Origin: Rivibacter sp049446155
Lineage (GTDB): Bacteria > Pseudomonadota > Gammaproteobacteria > Burkholderiales > Burkholderiaceae_C
DNA: 64,000 bases
Assembly: GCF_049446155.1 (NCBI RefSeq)
Contig: NZ_JBMSEE010000004.1
Span: 186,001-250,000 of the forward strand
Direction of reading: 5' to 3'
This document shows positions 49,472-57,480 of this stretch, one piece after another. Position 1 is the first letter of the stretch. Each line of letters begins with the position of its first letter. The notes beneath the pieces are model-generated. The model made no database searches and was not told the DNA's origin. It saw only the letters and a program-made list of their open reading frames with translations. Made by a program: the position numbers and the translations under genes.

Positions 49472-49935
49472 GCCTTGCCGTCGAGGAACAGGAACTCGAC
49501 GCGGATCACCGGCGGCCCCTGCTCGCCCGGGCTGGCGTAGCCGACCAGCGAGATCGGGTCGCCGACCTTGGGCGCGCGCACCTGCCAGGCCTCCATGCGA
49601 AACAGCGGCGCGAGCTCGATGGTCCAGCGCGGCACGCTGCGCTTGGGCAGCTCGGCCTTGGACAGGATGGACGGCGCATCGACGCTGGCGCTTTGCGGCG
49701 GGACCGTGCGCCGAGCCAGATCGGCAGGCAGCGCGAGGCCGGCCTTGGGCTCGACTGCGATCGATGCGTGCGGGTTGCCCCAGCTCACGCTGGCGACCTT
49801 GCCCTCGAGGTACAGCGGGCGCGATGTATCGAAACCGCTCCAGCCGTGATGGGCCAGCACGGGGTGCGAGCGCAGCGCGGGCACCGCGAAGCCGGCGGCG
49901 AACTTGATGTAGGAACGACGCTTGAGTTGCAGCAT
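49444..49935 (-). CDS. DUF6152 exported protein
   Basis: A protein of 163 residues from the ATG at 49935. An RRSYIKFAAGFAVPAL leader is followed by AHHGWSGFDTSRPLYLEGKV and VSWGNPHASIAVEP, which are the DUF6152 signatures (HHGW and WGNPH). These small periplasmic proteins are common in proteobacteria, often beside copper or cytochrome genes. The partner here is not evident. It overlaps the NRDE gene tail to tail by 28 bp. Confidence 0.82.
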   Translation of the reverse strand: MLQLKRRSYIKFAAGFAVPALRSHPVLAHHGWSGFDTSRPLYLEGKVASVSWGNPHASIAVEPKAGLALPADLARRTVPPQSASVDAPSILSKAELPKRSVPRWTIELAPLFRMEAWQVRAPKVGDPISLVGYASPGEQGPPVIRVEFLFLDGKAYGLRSAPA

Positions 49936-49990
49936 GACAGGCACTCCGCGGCCACCGAAGCCGCAACCCTAGCGCAGCGCGGCCGCGCCG

Positions 49991-50968
49991 TCAGCCGGGT
50001 TCGCCAAGCAACCTCAGCAGCAACTCGACGCGGGCCTGCCACGGCGTCATCGACACCGTCTTGAAGCCGCCCTCGCCCGCCGCGATGGCCGGACCGCGCG
50101 CGACGCGGCTGCAGACCAGCACGACAACGCCGCGCGACTGCGCCCGTGCCAGCGCAGTCTCGAGGCCGCCGTGCAAGCTCGCGTTGCCCGTGCCGGCGAC
50201 CACCAGCCCGCGCAGCGGCCGGCTGTGCTGGGCCAGCAGCGCGTCGACGATCGCGCCGTCCGCCCCGGCGTGGCTGGCAACGATCTCCACGCGCGGCCAG
50301 CGCGAAGCCTCGCGCCCGATGCGCGCCAGGCCCAGCGGCTCGCCGGCCGGCGGACAGGCCGCATGCCAGATCACGCGCCCGGCGGCGACGCTCGCCAGCG
50401 GCCCGGCATCGCCTGCGTCGAAGGCGTCCAGCGCGTAGGTGTGCGTCTTGCGCAGGCCGGCAACGGGCCAGACCCTGCCGGCCACGACCGCGAGCACGCC
50501 GTGCGCGCCGGGCTGCGAGGCCACGGTCACGGCATCGAGCAGGTTCTGCGGGCCGTCCGCCTGGATCGATGTGGCCGGCCGCATGGCCGCGGTGAAGACG
50601 ACCGGCTTGCCAGCCGGCGCCAGCACGCGCGCCACCAGCCAGGCGGTCTCCTCGAGCGTGTCGGTGCCGTGCGTGACGACGATGCCTTGCACCTCGCCGC
50701 GCTCGAGGTGGTGCGCGATGCGCGCGGCGATCGCCTGCCAGGCCTCGATGCCCATGTCCTTGCTATCGACCTGAGCCGCCTGCTCCGACTCGATCGGCCA
50801 CGCGGCCAGGGCCGGCACGCCGGCGATCAGCTCCGCGATGCCGCGTTGCGCGGCGCGGTAGCCCACGGCGTCGGTGGCCTGCCCGGCCGTGCCGGCAATC
50901 GTGCCGCCGGTGCCGATGACGACGAGGCGCTTCGCGGGCGAAGCAACGGAAGGGCTTGGCAGGTTCAT
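49991..50968 (-). CDS. L-asparaginase (cytoplasmic)
   Basis: A protein of 325 residues. The two catalytic Thr motifs are VIGTGGTIAGTAG and VVTHGTDTLEETAWL, and AAMRPATSIQADGPQNLLDA completes the signature. No signal peptide is seen, so it is probably cytoplasmic. It hydrolyses asparagine to aspartate and ammonia. Its start lies only 5 bp from the first SOS box, so LexA may also affect its transcription. Confidence 0.92.
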   Translation of the reverse strand: MNLPSPSVASPAKRLVVIGTGGTIAGTAGQATDAVGYRAAQRGIAELIAGVPALAAWPIESEQAAQVDSKDMGIEAWQAIAARIAHHLERGEVQGIVVTHGTDTLEETAWLVARVLAPAGKPVVFTAAMRPATSIQADGPQNLLDAVTVASQPGAHGVLAVVAGRVWPVAGLRKTHTYALDAFDAGDAGPLASVAAGRVIWHAACPPAGEPLGLARIGREASRWPRVEIVASHAGADGAIVDALLAQHSRPLRGLVVAGTGNASLHGGLETALARAQSRGVVVLVCSRVARGPAIAAGEGGFKTVSMTPWQARVELLLRLLGEPG

Positions 50969-50973
50969 CGAAG

Positions 50974-51008
50974 CTGGATAAAAATACAGATACTGGATAA
51001 ATCGCCAG
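50974..51008. promoter_or_regulatory. Two LexA (SOS) boxes upstream of lexA
   Basis: Two copies of CTG-N10-CAG: CTGGATAAAAATACAG (50974-50989) and CTGGATAAATCGCCAG (50993-51008). Their starts are 19 bp apart, so two LexA dimers could sit on nearly the same DNA face. They lie 30-64 bp before the lexA start and next to the divergent asparaginase start. The arrangement of tandem boxes for autorepression is the same as in E. coli lexA. Confidence 0.82.
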
Positions 51009-51037
51009 CCGCCTCACAGGCAAGCCGGCCAAACACC

Positions 51038-51727
51038 ATGGATGACGCGCCCAAGCTCACCGCCCGCCAGCAGCAGATCCTCGAGCTGATCGAAAGCACG
51101 ATCGAGCGCACCGGCGCACCGCCGACGCGCGCCGAGATCGCCGCCGAGCTGGGCTTTCGTTCGCCCAATGCGGCCGAGGAGCATCTGCAGGCCTTGGCGC
51201 GCAAGGGTGTGATCGAACTGGTCGGCGGCACGTCGCGCGGCATCCGTCTGCAGTCTGACACATTGCGCTCGCTGCACGCCTCGCGCCTCTCGGGCCTGGG
51301 CCGCCAGTTCGCGCTGCCGCTGCCCAGTCTCGCGCAGCTCGCGTTGCCGCTGGTCGGCCGCGTTGCGGCCGGCAGCCCGCTGCTCGCGCAAGAACACATC
51401 GACCAGACCTACAACGTCGAAGCCAGCCTGTTCCCGCGCAAGCCCGACTTCCTGCTCAAGGTGCGCGGCATGAGCATGCGCGACGCCGGCATCCTCGACG
51501 GCGACCTGCTCGCGGTGCAGCGCGCGCGCGAGGCCAAGAACGGCCAGATCGTCGTCGCGCGGCTCGGCGACGAGGTCACGGTCAAGCGCTTTCGCCGCAC
51601 CAAGTCGGGCATCGAGCTGATCCCCGAGAACCCCGACTTCGAGGTGATCCATGTCACCGAGAACAGCGGGCCGTTCGAGCTCGAGGGCCTGGCCGTGGGC
51701 CTGATCCGCAACACCATGCTGATGTGA
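51038..51727 (+). CDS. lexA: LexA repressor
   Basis: A protein of 229 residues. The winged helix is LTARQQQILELIESTIERTG with PPTRAEIAAELGFRSPNAAE. The self-cleavage Ala-Gly bond is in VGRVAAGSPLLA, the catalytic Ser in KVRGMSMRDAGI and the catalytic Lys near VQRAREAKNGQIVVARLGDE. It is the SOS repressor, cleaved when bound to activated RecA. The two upstream boxes indicate autoregulation. A Cdd1-like gene follows 7 bp later. Confidence 0.96.
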   Translation: MDDAPKLTARQQQILELIESTIERTGAPPTRAEIAAELGFRSPNAAEEHLQALARKGVIELVGGTSRGIRLQSDTLRSLHASRLSGLGRQFALPLPSLAQLALPLVGRVAAGSPLLAQEHIDQTYNVEASLFPRKPDFLLKVRGMSMRDAGILDGDLLAVQRAREAKNGQIVVARLGDEVTVKRFRRTKSGIELIPENPDFEVIHVTENSGPFELEGLAVGLIRNTMLM

Positions 51728-51734
51728 GCCCGCG

Positions 51735-52067
51735 ATGAAAGCCGCCACCGCGCAGGATTGCCAGCGCCTCGAGCAGATCCCCAACATCGGGCGCTCGCTG
51801 GCGGCAGATCTGCGGCGCATCGGCATCGAAAGGCCGGCGGACCTGCGCGGGCGCGACGGCTTTGCGCTCTATGAAGCCCTGTGCGCCGCCACCGGCCAGC
51901 GCCAGGACCCGTGCGTGCTCGACACCTTTCTCGCCGCCACCGACTTCATGGCCGGTGCGCCGGCCAAACCCTGGTGGGACTACACGGCCGCGCGCAAAGC
52001 GAAGTGGGGGCAGGTTCGCGAACTGCCTCACGGCGCACTGCGAAAACCGGTCCACGGCAGCGGCTGA
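51735..52067 (+). CDS. Helix-hairpin-helix protein, Cdd1/mitomycin-resistance-like
   Basis: A protein of 110 residues. A helix-hairpin-helix (CQRLEQIPNIGRSLAADLRR, IGIERPADLRGRDGFALYEA) is followed by LDTFLAATDFMAGAPAKPWW, the conserved WW segment of the Cdd1 family ('pathogenicity locus' proteins). Several members are called mitomycin resistance proteins. It starts 7 bp after lexA, so it belongs to the SOS-controlled transcript. A DNA-repair-linked role is inferred. Confidence 0.85.
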   Translation: MKAATAQDCQRLEQIPNIGRSLAADLRRIGIERPADLRGRDGFALYEALCAATGQRQDPCVLDTFLAATDFMAGAPAKPWWDYTAARKAKWGQVRELPHGALRKPVHGSG

Positions 52068-52189
52068 CTTCCGGTTCTCTCTTTCCCGGCCGCCCGCGGG
52101 TGGCGGGCATGGGCGCACAAGACCGGCGCCCTTCCCGCGGTGCGGCCTTCGCAACCAATCCTGCCGAGCCTCGTTCAGGAGATTCGGAC

Positions 52190-52543
52190 ATGATGATCAC
52201 GACCCTCACGGCGTCGATCGCGATGCACCAGTACCACGCTTGGTGGCAGCCGGTGCAGCGCTGGTTGCGCGGCGCCCTTCAGCGTCCGCAGGCGCAGACC
52301 GACGTTGCTGGGCAGCCCGCGCCGGCATGCATCCGCGTGCGGCATCGCGCGGCGTTTGCCGGCCGCTCGCCGGCTGCGGTGCGACCGGCTGCCCTGACGC
52401 CCTTCGTGAGCCGCAAGGCCGAGGCGCCACGCCGCCGGGCCTTCGTGCGCTTCGATCCCAGCGACCACCGTCGCGCGGTGATCGGCGGCTCGTTCGCCGA
52501 GGTCTGCGCCGCACTCGAGCGGCTGGAGGCGCAGAGCCACTGA
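52190..52543 (+). CDS. Small hypothetical protein (117 aa)
   Basis: From the ATG at 52190, with AGGAG about 8 bp upstream. The protein begins MMITTLTASIAMHQYHAWWQ, is basic in the middle (SRKAEAPRRRAFVRFDPSDH) and ends GGSFAEVCAALERLEAQSH. No domain is recognised. A good intrinsic terminator follows, which supports a real transcription unit. Function unknown. Confidence 0.6.
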   Translation: MMITTLTASIAMHQYHAWWQPVQRWLRGALQRPQAQTDVAGQPAPACIRVRHRAAFAGRSPAAVRPAALTPFVSRKAEAPRRRAFVRFDPSDHRRAVIGGSFAEVCAALERLEAQSH

Positions 52544-52569
52544 GCTCGCAATCCACCAGGAACGACAAA

Positions 52570-52596
52570 GGGGCGCCGTGGCGCCCCGTTTCTTTT
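52570..52596 (+). terminator. Rho-independent terminator
   Basis: GGGGCGCC (52570-52577) pairs with GGCGCCCC (52580-52587) around GT and is followed by GTTTCTTTT. It ends the gene at 52190-52543. On the minus strand only a TTT follows, so it may also help end phaB. Confidence 0.85.
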
Positions 52597-52622
52597 CCCA
52601 TGCCACCGCAAGGCGGCGAGGC

Positions 52623-53369
52623 TCAACCCATGTGCAGGCCGCCATTGCAGGAGAAATCGGCGCCGGTCGTGAAGCCGGACTCATCGCTCGCCAGCCAGGC
52701 GACGATCGAGGCGATCTCCTCCGGCGTGCCCAGGCGCTTGACCGGGATGGTCGCGATGATCTTGTCGAGCACGTCCTGGCGGATCGCCTTGACCATGTCG
52801 GTGGCGATGTAGCCCGGGCTGATGGTGTTCACGGTCACGCCCTTGCTGGCCACTTCCTGCGCCAGGGCCATCGTGAAGCCATGCATGCCGGCCTTGGCCG
52901 CCGAGTAGTTGGTCTGGCCGAACTGGCCCTTCTCGCCGTTGACCGAGCTGATGTTGATGACGCGGCCCCAGCCCTTGTCGAGCATGCCGTCGATCACCTG
53001 CTTGGTGACGTTGAACATGCTGTCCAGGTTGGTCGACATCACCGCGTCCCAGTCGGCCTTGCTCATCTTGCGGAACTGGCCGTCGCGCGTGATGCCGGCG
53101 TTGTTGACCAGCACGTCCACTGTGCCGTGCTCGGCCTTGACCTTTTCGAAGGCCTCGACGGTCGAGTCCCAGTCGGCCACGTTGCCGACCGAGGCGAAAA
53201 ACTCGTAGCCCAGGGCCTTCTGCTCGTCGAGCCACTTCTTGAAGTCCCGGCTCGGGCCGCAGCCGGCGATGACCTTGAAGCCCTCCTTGTGCAGACGCTG
53301 GCACATCGAGGTGCCGATGCCGCCCATGCCTCCAGTCACGTAGGCCAGCTTGCCTTTTCCTGCGCTCAT
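52623..53369 (-). CDS. phaB: Acetoacetyl-CoA reductase
   Basis: A protein of 248 residues. The NADPH motif is VTGGMGGIGTSMCQRLHKEG and the NNAG motif is VLVNNAGITRDGQFRKMSKA, the PhaB hallmark. The Ser-Tyr-Lys set is in NISSVNGEKGQFGQTNYSAA followed by KAGMHGF. It reduces acetoacetyl-CoA to (R)-3-hydroxybutyryl-CoA for polyhydroxybutyrate. It is the last gene of phaC-phaA-phaB. A hairpin lies in the 93-bp gap after phaA. Confidence 0.96.
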   Translation of the reverse strand: MSAGKGKLAYVTGGMGGIGTSMCQRLHKEGFKVIAGCGPSRDFKKWLDEQKALGYEFFASVGNVADWDSTVEAFEKVKAEHGTVDVLVNNAGITRDGQFRKMSKADWDAVMSTNLDSMFNVTKQVIDGMLDKGWGRVINISSVNGEKGQFGQTNYSAAKAGMHGFTMALAQEVASKGVTVNTISPGYIATDMVKAIRQDVLDKIIATIPVKRLGTPEEIASIVAWLASDESGFTTGADFSCNGGLHMG

Positions 53370-53421
53370 GTCTCTTGCTCCCGTCGTTGTCTCAACTGCA
53401 GTGGTGTCTGCGTCTGTAGGC

Positions 53422-53445
53422 TGACCGGCCGATGTCGGCCGGTCA
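53422..53445. promoter_or_regulatory. Hairpin in the phaA-phaB intergenic region
   Basis: TGACCGGCC (53422-53430) pairs perfectly with GGCCGGTCA (53437-53445) around GATGTC. No T tract. It could protect the phaA message or reduce read-through into phaB, giving unequal amounts of the two enzymes. Confidence 0.45.
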
Positions 53446-53462
53446 AGCGGGTTCGCACCGAG

Positions 53463-54644
53463 TCAGCGCTCGACCGTCAGCGCCACGCCCATGCCGCCGC
53501 CAATGCACAGCGAGGCGATGCCCTTCTTCGCGTCGCGGCGCTGCATCTCGTGCAGCAGCGTCACGAGGATGCGGCAGCCCGAGGCGCCGATCGGGTGGCC
53601 GATCGCGATCGCGCCGCCGTTGACGTTGACCTTGCTGGTGTCCCAGCCCATCTCGTTGTTGACCGCGCAGGCCTGGGCCGCGAAGGCCTCGTTGATCTCG
53701 AGCAGGTCCAGGTCGGCCGCCTTCCAGCCCGCCCGCTTGAGCGCCATCGTCGAGGCCGGCACCGGGCCCATGCCCATGTAGGCGGGGTCGAGGCCGGCGC
53801 TCGCGTACGAGGCGATGCGCGCCAGCGGCTTGAGGCCGAGCCTGTCGGCCGTGGCCGCGCTCATCACCACCACGCCGGCCGCGCCGTCATTGATGCCCGA
53901 GGCATTGCCCGCGGTCACGCCGCCGGCCTTGTCGAAGGCCGGCTTCAGGCCCGCCAGCGCTTCGGCCGTGCTCTTGCGATTGATGAACTCGTCGGCCGCG
54001 AAGACGATTGGCTCGCCCTTTTTCTGCGGGATCGTGAAGGGCACGATCTCGTCCTTGAACCTGCCGGCGTCCTGCGCCGCGGCGGCCTTCTGCTGCGAGG
54101 CCAGCGCGAGCGCATCCTGCTGCTCGCGCGTGATGCCGTACTTCTTGGCCACGTTCTCGGCCGTGATGCCCATGTGGTACTGGTTGTAGACGTCCCACAG
54201 GCCGTCGGTGATCATGGTGTCGACCATCTTCCAGTCGCCCATGCGCTGGCCTTCGCGCGAGCCAAGCAGCGCATGCGGCGCCAGGCTCATGCTCTCCTGG
54301 CCGCCGGCGATCACGATCTCGGCGTCGCCGTCGCGCACCGCCTGTGCGGCCAACATCACGGCCTTGAGGCCCGAGCCGCAGACGACGTTGATCGTCATCG
54401 CCGGCACGGCGTGCGGCAGGCCCGCCTTGATCGTCGCCTGACGCGCCGGGTTCTGGCCGCTGGCGGCCGTGAGGACCTGGCCCAGGATCACCTGGCTAAC
54501 CTGGTCAGGCTGCAGCTTCGCGCGCTGCAGCAGCGACTGGATGACCGCCGAGCCCAGCTCCGGGGCCGGCGTCTTGGCCAGCGTGCCCCCGAACTTGCCG
54601 ACGGCGGTACGGGCGGCGGCGACGATGACGATCTCGGTGCTCAT
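53463..54644 (-). CDS. phaA: Acetyl-CoA acetyltransferase (beta-ketothiolase)
   Basis: A protein of 393 residues, the normal length. The acyl-enzyme Cys is in NVVCGSGLKAVMLAA, with GGQESMSLAPHALLGSR typical of PhaA. The C-terminal catalytic motifs are GGAIAIGHPIGASGCR (His) and SLCIGGGMGVAL (Cys). It joins two acetyl-CoA molecules as the first step of PHB synthesis. It lies 73 bp downstream of phaC. Confidence 0.96.
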   Translation of the reverse strand: MSTEIVIVAAARTAVGKFGGTLAKTPAPELGSAVIQSLLQRAKLQPDQVSQVILGQVLTAASGQNPARQATIKAGLPHAVPAMTINVVCGSGLKAVMLAAQAVRDGDAEIVIAGGQESMSLAPHALLGSREGQRMGDWKMVDTMITDGLWDVYNQYHMGITAENVAKKYGITREQQDALALASQQKAAAAQDAGRFKDEIVPFTIPQKKGEPIVFAADEFINRKSTAEALAGLKPAFDKAGGVTAGNASGINDGAAGVVVMSAATADRLGLKPLARIASYASAGLDPAYMGMGPVPASTMALKRAGWKAADLDLLEINEAFAAQACAVNNEMGWDTSKVNVNGGAIAIGHPIGASGCRILVTLLHEMQRRDAKKGIASLCIGGGMGVALTVER

Positions 54645-54717
54645 GGCGGACTCCTTGCGATGACGGCGAACGGGGCGGATGAAAACGGTTGTACTGCGGG
54701 TTTGCGACGTGCTGGTT

Positions 54718-56367
54718 TCAGGCGCGCTGCTTGACGTAGCGGCCGGGCGCCGGCTCGATGGCCTTGTGGCTGCGGTCGCCGTAGCCGCGCGGCGCGGCAA
54801 TCGGCTTGCCCGACAGCGGCTTGAGCCAGGCATACCAGGCCGGCCACCAGCTGCCCGGATGCTCGGTGGCCAGCGCCAGCCAGTCATCGGCCTGCGCCGG
54901 CAGGCTCTTGCCGATCCAGTGGCTGCGCTTGCCGGGCTTGGGCGGGTTGATGACGCCGGCGATGTGGCCGGAGGCGCCCAGCACGAACTGCAGCGGGCCG
55001 GAAAGCACGCGCGTGTTCGCGTAGGCGCTCTTCCACGGCACGATGTGGTCTTCGCGCGAGGCGTAGATGAAGGTCGGCACGCCGATCTTGCGCAGGTCGA
55101 CCGCCTCGCCGCAGACGGTCAGCTTGCCCGGCACGACGAGGTTGTTCTCCAGATAGGTGTTGCGCAGGTACCAGCAGTACATGGGCCCCGGCAGGTTGGT
55201 CGAGTCGGAGTTCCAGTACAGCAGGTCGAACGGCGGCGGCGTCTCGCCCTTGAGGTAGTTGCCGACCACGTAGTTCCAGACCAGGTCGTTGGGGCGCAGG
55301 AAGCTGAAGGTCGCGGCAAGCTCGCCGCCCTTGAGCAGGCCGCGCTGGCCGATCGCGGCTTCGCGCATCGAGACCATCGCCTCGTCGACGAAGAGGTCCA
55401 GCACGCCGGTGTCGCTGAAGTCGAGGAACGAGGTCAGCAAGGTCATGCTCGCGGCCGGCTTCTCGCCGCGCGCCGCCAGCACCGCCAATGCGGTCGCGAG
55501 GATCGTGCCGCCGATGCAAAAGCCCAGGGTGTTGATGCGCTCTTGCTTCGTGATCGCGCGCACCTCGTCGATCGCGCGGATCGCCGCGTCCTCGATGTAA
55601 TCGTCCCAGGTCCGCTCGCCGAGCGACTCGTCGGCGTTGACCCAGCTCAGCATGAAGACGCGGTGGCCCTGCTCGACCGCGTGCCGAACGAAGGAGTTCT
55701 GCGGCTGCAGGTCGAGGATGTAGAACTTGTTGATGCAAGGCGGCACGATCAACAGCGGCCGCTCGTGCACCTGCGTGGTCAGCGGCTTGTACTCGACGAG
55801 CTGGATCAGCTCGTTCTCGAACACCACCGCGCCCTCGGTCGTCGCGACGTTGCGGCCGACCTCGAACAGGCTCTCGTCGGTTTGCGACATGTGGCCCTGG
55901 CGGATGTCCTGCCACAGGTGCTGCAGGCCCTGGGCGATGCTCTCGCCGCGCGTCTCGATGGCCTTGCGCTGCGCTTCGGGGTTGAGCGCAAGGTAGTTCG
56001 ACGGCGAGACCGCGTCGATCCACTGCTGAACCGCGAAGCGGATGCGCGCGCGCGTCTTTTCGTCGGCCTGCACCGCTTCGGCCAGTTGCAGCAGCGTGCG
56101 CGCGTTGAGCAGGTACATGCCGGCCGTGAAGGCGCTGGCCGGATTGCGCGACCAGTCGTCACCGGCGAAGCGGCGGTCGGCCGGCTTGGCTGGCGCCCCA
56201 GCGGACGTGCCGGCGGTCTGGTTCCACAGCGCGGCGGCATCGCGCAGGTAGTCTTGCTGCAGCGTCGGCAGCAGGTCTGAGGGCAGCGTGACGCCCGACA
56301 TCGAGCGCAGCATCTGAGCCCAGCCTTCGCTGAGAGCGTTCATGGGGTTGGGGGCGTCGTCGGCCAT
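54718..56367 (-). CDS. phaC: Class I poly(3-hydroxyalkanoate) synthase
   Basis: A protein of 549 residues, within the class I range. The lipase-like box with the catalytic Cys is LGFCIGGTILATALAV. The remaining triad is in YASREDHIVPWKSAY (Asp) and GASGHIAGVINPPKPGKRSH (His). The N-terminal domain contains DWSRNPASAFTAGMYLLNAR. It polymerises 3-hydroxybutyryl-CoA on granules in the cytoplasm. It is first in phaC-phaA-phaB. No phaR or phasin gene is in the window. Confidence 0.96.
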   Translation of the reverse strand: MADDAPNPMNALSEGWAQMLRSMSGVTLPSDLLPTLQQDYLRDAAALWNQTAGTSAGAPAKPADRRFAGDDWSRNPASAFTAGMYLLNARTLLQLAEAVQADEKTRARIRFAVQQWIDAVSPSNYLALNPEAQRKAIETRGESIAQGLQHLWQDIRQGHMSQTDESLFEVGRNVATTEGAVVFENELIQLVEYKPLTTQVHERPLLIVPPCINKFYILDLQPQNSFVRHAVEQGHRVFMLSWVNADESLGERTWDDYIEDAAIRAIDEVRAITKQERINTLGFCIGGTILATALAVLAARGEKPAASMTLLTSFLDFSDTGVLDLFVDEAMVSMREAAIGQRGLLKGGELAATFSFLRPNDLVWNYVVGNYLKGETPPPFDLLYWNSDSTNLPGPMYCWYLRNTYLENNLVVPGKLTVCGEAVDLRKIGVPTFIYASREDHIVPWKSAYANTRVLSGPLQFVLGASGHIAGVINPPKPGKRSHWIGKSLPAQADDWLALATEHPGSWWPAWYAWLKPLSGKPIAAPRGYGDRSHKAIEPAPGRYVKQRA

Positions 56368-56503
56368 CGTCTCCTCGCTGCGCGGGTCTCCAGCAACGTC
56401 CGTGCCGCCTGCCGCCCGCGTCTGGCTCGTGATGCATTATGGGCGCCTTGAACGGGGCGACCTTGCCTCGGCGCAAACCCCCGTAGCGAACCCGACGACA
56501 GCG

Positions 56504-56791
56504 ATGTACCTGGTGGCGATCGCGTGGCTCTATGTCGCGCTGATGATGGCCGTGGCCGAGGCCACGAGCCCGGTGGGCACCGTGCTCGGTGCCGCGTTCA
56601 CGTTTTTGCTCTATGGCCTCGGGCCCGTGGCGCTGGTGATGTACCTTTTGGGAACACCGGCGCGGCGCAAGCGACAGCGCGCCGCCGAGGCCGCAGCTTC
56701 GGCGGCCTCAGCCGCGGCGCCAGATGGCGGCGGCGAGCCGCCCGCTGTTGCCGAAGACGGGGCGGTCGCGCCGAAACGAGAAGAAGCGTGA
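56504..56791 (+). CDS. Small membrane protein (95 aa)
   Basis: From the ATG at 56504. Two membrane segments, MYLVAIAWLYVALMMAVAEA and GTVLGAAFTFLLYGLGPVAL with VMYLLGTPARRKRQR, are followed by an Ala/Glu-rich tail. I believe short proteins with this start and a GTPARR[KR] motif are common in Burkholderiales. Function unknown. Its 3' end overlaps the convergent pgeF gene by 84 bp, unusually long, so the poorly conserved tail may be shorter in reality or simply tolerated. Confidence 0.7.
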   Translation: MYLVAIAWLYVALMMAVAEATSPVGTVLGAAFTFLLYGLGPVALVMYLLGTPARRKRQRAAEAAASAASAAAPDGGGEPPAVAEDGAVAPKREEA

Positions 56792-57475
56792 CGGGTCGCC
56801 GACCGTGCACCAGCTGCCGCCACTGACCCGCGTCAGCCCCAGCGCCGCGAGTCGGTCGCGCGCCAGGCCCGGCAGGTCGGCCAGCCACTTGCCGGGCTGA
56901 CCGGCGCGAGCCGCGAAGCGCGGGTGCGGCCGGGCCGCCTCGGCGCCAAAGCCCGCCAGCACGTCGGCGCCGACCTCGAATTCGTTCGGACCGATGCATG
57001 GCCCCAGCCAGGCCTCGATGTCGCGCGGCGCCGCACCGCTGCGTTCGCACAGCGCCGCCACCGTCGCCTCGAGCACGCCAGCCGCGAGGCCGCGCCAACC
57101 GGCATGCGCGGCCGCGACCGCGCGGCCCTCTGGCGCCGCGAACAGCACGGGCAGGCAGTCGGCCACCTGGATCACACAGGCCACGCCGGTCTCGCTGGTC
57201 ACGCAGGCATCGGCTTCGTGAGTCGGCGCGCTCGCGTCGGCCGGCGTCAGCGGCACGACTCGCGTGCCATGCACCTGCTGGAGCCACACGGCCGCGCCGC
57301 CCAGCGCGGCCGCGAAGCGGCGGCGGTTCTCGACCACCGCCTGCGGGTCGTCGCCGACCGCGCTGCCGAGGTTGAGGCTTTCGAACGGCCCGCGGCTCAC
57401 GCCGCCGGCGCGCGTGCTCATCAAGGCGCCAACGTTCGCGGTGGCGAACGCGGGCCGGATCCAGTCCTCGTGCAT
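56708..57475 (-). CDS. pgeF: Purine nucleoside phosphorylase / polyphenol oxidase family (YfiH/PgeF)
   Basis: A protein of 255 residues. VWLQQVHGTRVVPL, CVIQVADCLPVLFAAPEGRA and VAAAHAGWRGLAAGVLEATV supply the His-Cys-His zinc site of YfiH proteins. EAWLGPCIGPNEFEVGADVL and FFSFRRDRP are further signatures. These proteins act as purine phosphorylases/adenosine deaminases, and PgeF edits peptidoglycan precursors in E. coli. It lies 5 bp after maiA in a three-gene operon. Confidence 0.92.
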   Translation of the reverse strand: MHEDWIRPAFATANVGALMSTRAGGVSRGPFESLNLGSAVGDDPQAVVENRRRFAAALGGAAVWLQQVHGTRVVPLTPADASAPTHEADACVTSETGVACVIQVADCLPVLFAAPEGRAVAAAHAGWRGLAAGVLEATVAALCERSGAAPRDIEAWLGPCIGPNEFEVGADVLAGFGAEAARPHPRFAARAGQPGKWLADLPGLARDRLAALGLTRVSGGSWCTVGDPSRFFSFRRDRPVFGNSGRLAAAIWRRG

Positions 57476-57480
57476 GGCCC

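Noticed and set aside
52578..54734. A 718-codon plus-strand frame opposite phaB and phaA
   Set aside because: Shadow of phaA/phaB with a His/Arg/Asp-rich sequence.
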